This document shows, piece by piece, positions 63,724 to 64,000 of a stretch of DNA of 64,000 nucleotides. The stretch comes from an uncultured Sphingomonadaceae bacterium (GTDB taxonomy: Bacteria > Pseudomonadota > Alphaproteobacteria > Sphingomonadales > Sphingomonadaceae): contig CANLSQ010000004.1 in assembly GCA_947493955.1 (NCBI GenBank), positions 1 to 64,000 on the forward strand. Direction: 5' to 3'. A program made the translations under genes and the position numbers. How positions within the stretch are numbered: position 1 is the stretch's first letter; each line of letters opens with the position of its first letter. The notes under the pieces are model-generated. The model had not been told where the DNA came from and ran no database searches. It saw nothing but the letters and a program-made list of their open reading frames with translations.

Positions 63724-63762
63724 CCTCCCGGGAACTCAATCATGTTGGCTACTCCACCAGAG

Positions 63763-63797
63763 CAAAAAATAGCCTGGCACAGACTGTACCAGGCTAT
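63763..63797 (-). terminator. Rho-independent terminator of the TonB receptor at 63825
   Basis: ATAGCCTGG (63769-63777) and CCAGGCTAT (63789-63797) form a 9-bp perfect stem, followed on the minus strand by a T run (A6 at 63764-63769). It lies 28 bp after the receptor stop and before the hydrolase start. Confidence 0.85.
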
Positions 63798-63824
63798 CCT
63801 TGGAGAGAAGCTATTGTCTAGTCA

Positions 63825-64000
63825 TCAAAAGCGGATAGTAGCTTCGACACCATAGGTGCGCGGCTCCAATATCACGACTTCTCTAAAACGCCCAACCAGG
63901 CGACCGGCAGGCAAAACACGTGTGATATCATCATTGTTGAACAGGTTTTTCACATAGCCGCGAATTTCCCAATCGCCGTCGTCAGGAGCTAGCAAAAGTT
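63825..64000 (-). CDS. TonB-dependent receptor, C-terminal fragment
   Basis: 58 codons from the window edge to a TGA at 63825-63827. The reading LLLAPDDGDWEIRGYVKNLF then NNDDITRVLPAGRLVG and EPRTYGVEATIRF has the IRGYVKNLFN and terminal aromatic Phe pattern of TonB-dependent receptor barrels. The rest lies beyond the window. It would be the third receptor here, beside the second TetR/hydrolase pair. Confidence 0.85.
   Translation of the reverse strand, partial: LLLAPDDGDWEIRGYVKNLFNNDDITRVLPAGRLVGRFREVVILEPRTYGVEATIRF

Overview
The window looks like chromosomal DNA of a sphingomonad-type alphaproteobacterium (Sphingomonadaceae or a close marine relative). This is inferred from gene content: several large TonB-dependent receptors with the IVVTA/IVVTG-type N-terminal signature, two RPE65-type carotenoid/lignostilbene oxygenases, a cytochrome c-PQQ dehydrogenase of the polyvinyl-alcohol dehydrogenase type, a DUF6538 tyrosine recombinase, and moderate GC content. 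No rRNA, tRNA or CRISPR array was seen.

Region 1 (1-2.75 kb) holds a FecR-domain secreted protein with a Gly/Asn-rich tail, cut by the window edge, divergent from a TpsB (FhaC/ShlB) outer-membrane transporter. Region 2 (3.5-6.5 kb) is an AT-rich mobile module: a DUF6538 tyrosine recombinase followed by an HUH-type protein, with short tandem repeats at both ends. Region 3 (7-18 kb) holds a TIGR03032/DUF4915 protein, a winged-helix/TolB-like/TPR regulator, and divergent from it an 8-kb autotransporter whose passenger is built of about 1-kb repeats. Region 4 (18.4-30.2 kb) is a secretion-oriented island: an M1 peptidase lipoprotein, a small membrane protein broken by an 8-bp tandem repeat, several unrecognised secreted proteins (two with DUF1036-like domains and a shared KYRTG module), a 7TMR-DISM histidine kinase whose start overlaps that of a divergent LuxR-type response regulator, a DUF4136 lipoprotein and an MliC-like lysozyme inhibitor.

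Region 5 (30.3-54.8 kb) is catabolic. Carotenoid oxygenase, semialdehyde dehydrogenase, TetR and a TonB receptor lie on one strand, with a second carotenoid oxygenase divergent. An Lrp/LysE pair with a clear operator dyad follows, then a proline iminopeptidase remnant, then a second TonB receptor. After it come exported or lipoprotein enzymes: M19 dipeptidase, epoxide-hydrolase-like hydrolase, cytochrome c-PQQ dehydrogenase, two-domain VOC protein and an exported GST, plus TetR and SDR genes. A fatty-acid-hydroxylase-family protein and a paraoxonase-like esterase are divergent around a palindrome, followed by another TetR gene. Most of this pathway appears to work in the periplasm or at the membrane, which is unusual for VOC and GST enzymes.

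Region 6 (55-64 kb) holds a secreted hydrolase, an OmpR/HK pair and a divergent YbbA/YbbP-type ABC exporter; the same 11-bp-spaced GTCAAA direct repeat lies upstream of the hydrolase and in the divergent promoter region. A second TetR + epoxide-hydrolase-like + TonB-receptor set, paralogous to the one at 40-49 kb, closes the window. A family of short palindromic intergenic elements (GTCCGCTT...AAGCGGAC) is scattered through the window between genes, some next to gene remnants.
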